Source of the DNA: Adiantum capillus-veneris
Taxonomy: Eukaryota; Streptophyta; Polypodiopsida; Polypodiales; Pteridaceae
Direction: 5' to 3'
Assembly: GCA_014529385.2 (NCBI GenBank)
Contig: CM043954.1
Location: 93,179,247-93,243,246 of the forward strand
DNA length: 64,000 bases
Shown here: piece after piece, positions 58,256 through 64,000 of the stretch
How positions within the stretch are numbered: position 1 is the first letter of the stretch
Layout of the letters: each line of letters begins with the position of its first letter
Position numbers and translations under genes: made by a program
Notes under the pieces: generated by a model
Told to the model about the DNA's origin: nothing
What the model saw: the letters and a program-made list of their open reading frames with translations, nothing else
Databases searched by the model: none

Positions 58256-59080
58256 TTAGTAGCGCCGCGAAATCCGAGGCATCACATACTTCCGCTCCCT
58301 ATCATGATATATTCGTAAAATCACAGCGGCCGTCTCCTCAATGGCTTTCCCTGTAACCTCTGCATTTGAATTTTCAAAAAAAAGAAAGTTTAGCAATATC
58401 TTTTGATTGACTTGATCGAGTTAAATGGACCTTTTTGGATACCAACCAACAACAGGCCACTTTGGATTCTGCACAAAGAGCTTGCTGCTGTACTCGAGCT
58501 CCTTCCTAATATGATCAAAGTCACTGTAGAAGCTTGTAGTAGAGACCCCAAGGCTTTTATACCTGGCAATCCTGATGGCTTGCAAGAAGTTTGGATTGAT
58601 CGTCAAAGCATAGATCTTGTTTTGATCTATCTCGAATAGCTCTTTCGGTGCATCAATGCCTAGTACAAGAGGGACATTGGCAACTTTATACCCTTTTTGT
58701 GCCATATAGGTTGATAGAGGAGTCTTGCTAGTGCGTGAAACTCCAACTAAAACCAAATCTGCTTTGTGCAGGTTTTTGGGAAGAGCTCCATCATCCTGCT
58801 TGATGGTAAATTCAACGGCCTCAATCCTTTTAAAGTACTGTCTTGATAAAACCGTTTTGCGGCCAGGGGCGCCACGGGGCAATCCCAATGGAGTCACCCC
58901 CATATGAGATCCGAGTAGCTCCGTAATGGGACCAAGCATATCGAGATGGGATACACTATGCAACTGGCATGCCCTCTTAGCAGTCTCTGCCATTGCTGGA
59001 TCAGCAAGAGTATAGACTAGAATCGCACGTTCTTTTCCAGCATCTCTAATAATTTCCATCAAGCGTTCAACATCATTCAC
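58256..59080 (-). CDS. Pyruvate, phosphate dikinase regulatory protein (PDRP1/RP1), last two exons
   Basis: RP1 is a bifunctional kinase/phosphatase (DUF299 family) that switches pyruvate, phosphate dikinase off and on by phosphorylating a threonine, mainly in the chloroplast stroma. Exons on the - strand are 59080-58447 and 58359-58256, joined by an 87-bp gt-ag intron in phase, with stop TAA at 58256-58258. The visible C-terminal part starts [17 protein letters not shown] and includes the P-loop-like [16 protein letters not shown]. It continues [31 protein letters not shown] and QNPKWPVV, and ends [15 protein letters not shown] and [12 protein letters not shown]. The N-terminus with transit peptide would lie to the right, beyond Copia B or outside the window. 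No stops or frameshifts appear, so it may be functional. Confidence 0.92.
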
Positions 59081-60326
59081 CTGCAAATTTCACCTTTCCG
59101 AAGTAAATAAAAAGCAACTTATGGATCTTTAAAGCCACCTGGCACCATCCTGGAAAGACACAGAGAAGAATCCTATCCAACAAACATAAAGCTCAACTCC
59201 CAGCCATAGAGCCAACAAGCTCACCCCCAAGCCTGGAAACCCCACAGCAGACGGGCCATGCCGATAAGGATCCAATACCACCAATGTACAGAAACATGGC
59301 ATGTTGAGGCTACACATGCCGAAAGAATAGTGTCCGGGTTTGGTGATCACACAAGTTACCCTATGAGATATAATTCAGGACTCAATTACTAGACAGCCAC
59401 TTCACATAGGTCAATAATCTGAGCACTTATCCTAAGTAGAATAAATGGCCTACTTTGATTTCTCCAAATTGGATGACTGCATATCAACTCAAACAATCAC
59501 AAGGCATGCTCCGACGTGAGGTGCATGAACAATGATATAAGCTCTTAAGTCCTAAACTATGAAGAAGAGGCTCACTTCATGTGCAGATATTCTGGATTCC
59601 CATCTGATTAGCCTCCATGGCTCTCTTTTCTCACTCTTTTTGACCCACCAAAAGCATCCTCACCAACCCGAACCCTCCTAGCCTCATCCGTTAAACTGGA
59701 CATGATCCTCTATTTGTTCGTGCATCTCTCTATTGACTCAAAGTCGATGAAACAATTTCTCCCCCATACATCCTCAAAAATGACTTCGAAAAATAAAATT
59801 TTGAATTGAAGGTCGTTATGACGTGCACATAGAGATCTCTTCTAAAGAATAATCCCCCTTGACTAGGCAACTCTTTGTCTAGTCCTCTGTCTGGTATGCT
59901 TTTAGGCTCACGTTTAAGGGACTCTACATCAATGGGTTCTACAATTTGTAATTTTGTACATCTAGAAGTTTACTATCACGTTCACCCAGATTCTTTTTTA
60001 ACCTGCTTAAATGAAAGATAGGGGATGCAGTACACTAATCCATCTCTCCTTCTTCCTATTGCAATAACACAAGTAGATCGACCAACTTTCGTCGTCCGAG
60101 ACCTACACACACCTTACAAGAGACTTCCTTCCCTTCCATAAAAGTAAGAGGTCTTCCATGTGGATCAATATAGATATGCCCCAGCTCTATCTTGGTTTTC
60201 TCAGTGCTACCTTTAGCAAGTCTTATCATCTTAAAGTTTTTAGCTGCTTGCAGTCCCTCCTTTTACAGTCGTACGGCATAGTGTAGAAATCCACACATCA
60301 GCGTAATGAACTGTATCGGGTGGAGA
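59081..60326. other. Probable PPDK regulatory protein intron
   Basis: A clean intron acceptor (TTTGCAG on the - strand) ends at 59081. No further exon of the gene is found up to Copia B, so this is most likely the 3' part of a long intron that also holds Copia B. Confidence 0.5.
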
Positions 60327-61144
60327 TGTTAGGAAATAAGACGTAGCTAAATAGATAATTGAGTAGATTACTTAATGGAGAGAGACAGATTTATATACAC
60401 GAGATTATAGAGTAGAGAGAGAGAGAGAGAGAGAGAGTACACACGATATACGTGGTTCACCCAATGTGGGCTACATCCACGGGAAAGCAGCCACTCAATG
60501 GCTTTAGTACTTCAAAACAAGAAGTAGTTTGCAAAGGGATTATACCCTTAATGGAGCTCCCGCCTTGCTTCACTCTCACCACCTCACACTCACCTTGTTG
60601 CATCAACTTCACACTATAAAATGTGTGTAGAAATGGCCTCCTTTTATAGGCCAAAAGGGCTGCCCTCTCTTATGAGAGACAGCCATGTGTAGCCGCCCTT
60701 GTGCGAATAAGTCCAAATCGGACCCTCCAATCCGCCCATGTGTGGCCGCCCTTGAGAAGACAAGTCCGCTTTTGAATTCGGCCACCAGCCATTGAATTCG
60801 GCCACCGGCCACCGACCATTGACTTCCGACCACCGGCCACCACCCATTGACTTTCGACCACCGGCTATCGGCCATTGACTACCGGCCACCGGTCAACCGA
60901 CCGGTTGTTTTCCAACCACTTTCCGGTCACCGTCCGGCCATAATATTCCGGCGGAAAAAAAAGTATCGAGGACTTCCGCCCCCGAGGCCTTTAAAGTTGC
61001 CCCTGATTCTTGTCCGTGAAAATTTTGGTTTCCGGTGAGTGATTTTCCTTCACGCACGATGGCTTCTCCTCATAATGAGGGCCTTACAAATGTGCGCTTT
61101 TACCACATAAAATTACAAGGGTAAATCAGGCTCCATACTTAACA
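60327..61144 (-). repeat. Copia B 3' LTR
   Basis: Runs TGTTAGGAAATAAG to CCATACTTAACA on the + strand, 818 bp, and contains a (GA)n tract at 60415-60437 and a GGCCACCGGCCA-type minisatellite at about 60773-60906. The preceding GGAGA (60322-60326) should be the target duplication; its partner is outside the window. Confidence 0.88.
60773..60906. repeat. CCATTGAATTCGGCCACCGG-type minisatellite in the LTR
   Basis: About six imperfect units of roughly 20 bp with alternating CATTGACTTC and CCACCGGCCAC blocks. It is GC-rich against the surrounding AT-rich sequence. Confidence 0.75.
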
Positions 61145-61156
61145 ATCTCCCACTTG
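61145..61156 (-). other. Copia B polypurine tract
   Basis: On the - strand CAAGTGGGAGAT lies directly before the LTR, the standard plant Copia tract. Confidence 0.85.
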
Positions 61157-61204
61157 GAGACTGATCTCCAAACCAAACCTGTGACTGCTTTCCATTCTAG
61201 CTTC

Positions 61205-62698
61205 TTATCCCTGAATGCCGATTGAAGATGAGCAAAAGCTCAACTTCTCCTTGTTGACCACCTTTGTAAACATGTCTGCAGGATTTTCACTTGTATGCAC
61301 CTTTCCTAGCTTTAGTTGTCCCTCTTTCAAAAGAGTGCGTATGAAGTGATATCTCACCTCAATGTGCTTTGTCCTTGAATGAAAGGCTGAGTTCTTCGCA
61401 AGATGGATAGCGCTTTGGCTATCACTGTACAAGACACAATTGTCTTGTTTGAATCCAAGCTCTTCTAAGAATCTGTGAAGCCACAGAATTTCTTTGCTTG
61501 CCTCCGTCATTGCTACATACTCTGCTTCCGTGGTAGAAAGTGAAACCACTTTCTGCAGCTTTGAAGCACAGCTTACTGCTGTGCCTCCAACCGTGAACAC
61601 ATAGCCAGTATTGCTCCTTCGAGTATCTTTGTCACCTGCCATATCTGCATCAGCATACCCTTCTAGAAAAATATCAGTTCCTCCAAAATACAAAGCATTT
61701 GTTGTTGTCCCTTTTAGATACCTAAGTATCCACTTCACAGCTTGCCAATGCTCTTTACCTGGGTTATCCATGAACCTACTCACAACTCCCACTGCATGTG
61801 CAATGTCTGGCCTTGTCCAGACCATAGCATACATTAGAGAACCTACCGCTGCAGCATATGGAACTTTAGACATATAGGCTATCTCCTCTTGTGTCTTTGG
61901 ACACATATCCTTCGTTAGTTTAAAATGACCAGCCAAAGGTGTAGAAACTGGTTTTGCATTTTGCATTGCAAACCTTTCTAGTACCTTCTTAATGTAATCT
62001 TCTTGAGATAGCTTTATTGTCTTCTTCGTCCTGTCCCTTGATATTTTCATACCAAGTGTCCTCTTTGCAGCACCTAAATCTTTCATTGAAAAAGATTTGG
62101 ACAGCTCCTCTTTTAGGTCTTTGATGTCCTGCATGTTAGCACTTGCAATCAACATATCATCAACATACAACATTAGGATGATGAATTTCCCATCTCCCAA
62201 ATTCTTCGTGTAGACGCAGTGATCCGAGTTGCATCTTGTGAATCCATGATCCAACATCCATCGATCAAACTTCAAGTACCATTGTCTTGATGCTTACTTT
62301 AAACCATACAAGCTCTTCTTTGATCTGCAAACCATTTTCTTCTTACCTTTTACTTCATACCCCTTTGGTTGAAGCATGTAGATTTCCTCCTCTAAGTCAC
62401 CGTGAGGGAATGCCATATTTACATCCATTTGCTCGAGATTTAGATCATGAGCAGCCACAAGGCTTAAGACAAGCCTAATTGAGTTCGTTTTTACAACAGG
62501 AGAAAATATTTCATTGAAGTCAATACCTTTCTTTTGAGAAAAACCTTTTACCACAAGCCTAGACTTGTACCTTTTCTTCCCACCTTCTTCTTCCTTTAGC
62601 TTGTACACCCATTTGTTTTGAAGTGCCCGCTTACCTTTAGACAACTCAACCAACTCCCATGTTTGGTTGCGATGTAGTGAGTCCATCTCCACTTGCAT
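61205..62698 (-). pseudogene. Copia B reverse transcriptase and RNase H
   Basis: The frame 62698-62294 has HRNQTWELVELSKGKRAL, NKWVYKLKEEEGGKKRYKSR and DVNMAFPHGDLEEEIYML, ending SLYGLK and then TAA where the family has Gln. The frame 62275-61205 continues the same protein: LMLYVDDMLIAS (active site), SMKDLGAAKRTLGMKI, RPDIAHAVGVVSRF, GYADADMAGD (RNase H Asp), STTEAEYVAMTEASKE and YSDSQSAIHLAKN. It ends in AHMFTK-like ADMFTKVVNKEK. One codon change would restore the full frame, so the copy is recent. Confidence 0.92.
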
Positions 62699-62707
62699 GC
62701 TCTTCGT

Positions 62708-64000
62708 TCATTCTTCTTTGGATTCATGTTGCATAGCTTCTTCATATGATTCCGGCTCTCCAGAATCTGAGATCAAGAGATGGTTGAAGGAAGGAACAAA
62801 CCTTTCTGGAGGTCTACTTGCTCTTGTAGATCTTCGGGGAATAGGTTGAGGCTCCTCATTTGGTTGACGTTGTTGCACATTGTCACCGTTTGCAGTCCTT
62901 GAGTCTTCACCGTCCTCAAGTTCCATGTACTCATCACCTGTTTCTTTTGTTTGTTTTCTTTCCAAGTAATCTTTGTACATATTTTTTTCGTTAAAAATTA
63001 CATCCCTACTCCTTAAGATTTTACCATCTTCAGGATTCCATAGGCGATATCCAAAGTCTCCTTCTCCATAGCCAATGAAGAAACACTTTTTGGACTTTGC
63101 ATCTAACTTTGATTTTAGGCTTCTATCTATGTGCATGAAAGCCTCACACCCAAACACTTTGAGAAATGCATAATTCACCGGTTTACCTGTCCATGCCTCT
63201 TCTGGAACTCCCCCATCCAATGCCGTTGAGGGTGACCGATTGATTAAGTACACAGACGTACTTACAGCTTCTGCCCAAAGCTCAAGCGGTAGGCCTGCAT
63301 GTAGCCGCATGCTTCGTGCTCGTTCCATGATTGTCCTGTTCATCCTTTCCGAAATCCCATTTTGTTGAGGTGTCCTTGGGGTTGTCCTTTGCCTCCGAAT
63401 GCCATTGCTAGCACAAAAGCTTTCAAAAGCTTGGCTGCAATATTCGCCTCCATTGTCAGATCTGAGGCATTTAACCTTGGTACCTGTTTCATTCTCCACA
63501 AAGGCTTTCCACCTTTGAAATATGGAAAATACATCGGATTTATTCTTCATAATATAAACCCATGTTTTTCTAGTCGCATCGTCTATGAATGTTACATAGT
63601 ACAATGAGCCACCAAGTGATGGTGTACTTGCAGGACCCCAAACATCAGAATAAACCAACTCAAGTTTTTTATTTTTTCTTTCATTTCCTGATTTTTGAAA
63701 TTTTACCCTCTTTTGTTAACCATAAACACAATCTTCACATAACTCTAAGTCCACTTCTTTCAAACCTGGTAAAAGCATCTTTGTTTGAAGGATTTGTATT
63801 CCTTTGACACTCATATGCCCAAGTCGGTAGTGCCACACCGCACTGTCAACTTCTGTAGTTGCTGCACAAGCTGATGGTTGCGTGCTAACAATACACAAGT
63901 AAAGTCCAACTTTTTCACCCTTGGCAACCACCAAAGATCCCTTTGAGATCTTCCACCGTTTGTTTCCGAATGCAATGTTGTGACCTTCATCATCCAATTG
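62708..64000 (-). pseudogene. Copia B integrase and gag-pre-integrase, open at the right edge
   Basis: Frame 63997-63716 has WHYRLGHMSVKGIQIL and CEDCVYG, the HHCC finger, with a TAA following. Frame 63658-62708 has the catalytic residues in VYSDVWGP, RSDNGGEY and QNGISERMNRT, then INRSPSTALDGGVP and KCFFIGYGEGDFGYRLW. It ends at TGA near ESKEE, where a Trp codon is expected. Gag and the 5' LTR lie outside the window. Confidence 0.92.

Larger units (their letters stand above)
60327..64000 (-). mobile_element. Copia B: Ty1/Copia retrotransposon, 5' end beyond the window
   Basis: Its 3' LTR (60327-61144) is followed by a purine tract and then, on the - strand, RNase H, RT, integrase and the gag-pre-integrase region, which runs off the right edge. 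The frame is preserved except for three in-frame stops (63718, near 62710 and near 62295), so it is younger than Copia A but not autonomous as it stands. It probably lies in an intron of the PPDK regulatory protein gene. Confidence 0.92.

Noticed and set aside
61205..64000. Stops in Copia B repaired by RNA editing
   Set aside because: U-to-C editing in ferns is known from organelle transcripts, not nuclear retrotransposons; ordinary mutation explains the stops better.

Overview
The window looks like nuclear DNA of a land plant with a large, transposon-rich, gene-poor genome. A fern or similar lineage is an inference, from the plant-type host genes, abundant Copia, Gypsy, LINE and MULE remains, and PLS-type pentatricopeptide (PPR) fragments. 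Only two host genes are recognisable and both are partial. The first is the 3' end of a plant ubiquitin-specific protease on the + strand (17158-18322, three exons). The second is the last two exons of the chloroplast PPDK regulatory protein on the - strand (58256-59080), whose upstream exons must lie beyond the right edge or were lost. Almost everything else is mobile DNA and its decay products.

Layout: 1-1555 is unrecognised, partly open sequence. 1557-15480 is a decayed LINE on the - strand, with two internal tandem duplications and a Gypsy element (9562-14501) inserted in its ORF1. 17158-18322 is the USP gene. 18541-21240 is a second LINE lacking its endonuclease. 21240-27530 is non-coding with microsatellites and short tandem repeats. 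27538-45980 is one Copia element split by a 12.8-kb insertion. 46000-48700 is a decayed Gypsy element with two gag modules. 50677-54066 is a deletion derivative of a chromodomain Gypsy element. 56670-56870 is a Copia scrap. 58256-59080 is the PPDK regulatory protein. 60327-64000 is a Copia element that runs off the window.

The most interesting object is the 12.8-kb insertion at 29902-42729. It has 9-bp target duplications (one mismatch), imperfect terminal inverted repeats and a four-exon MULE transposase with D, D and E residues and a SWIM-like zinc finger. Divergently, on the other strand, it carries a multi-exon gene that combines an AT-hook, an acidic 10-residue repeat, a ParB-like domain and a beta-class DNA amino-methyltransferase fold. 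Its right arm holds a higher-order array of PPR-derived modules. I read it as a MULE-family transposon that carries its own ParB-methyltransferase and has captured PPR sequence. The element is degraded: the transposase has a stop and a frame break, and the methyltransferase has one frame break, one missing splice donor and an unusual catalytic motif.

Insertion order can be read in two stacks: MULE into Copia A (perhaps itself inside Gypsy C), and Gypsy D into LINE 1. In both nested cases, removing the insert and one target copy restores the reading frame of the element that was hit.
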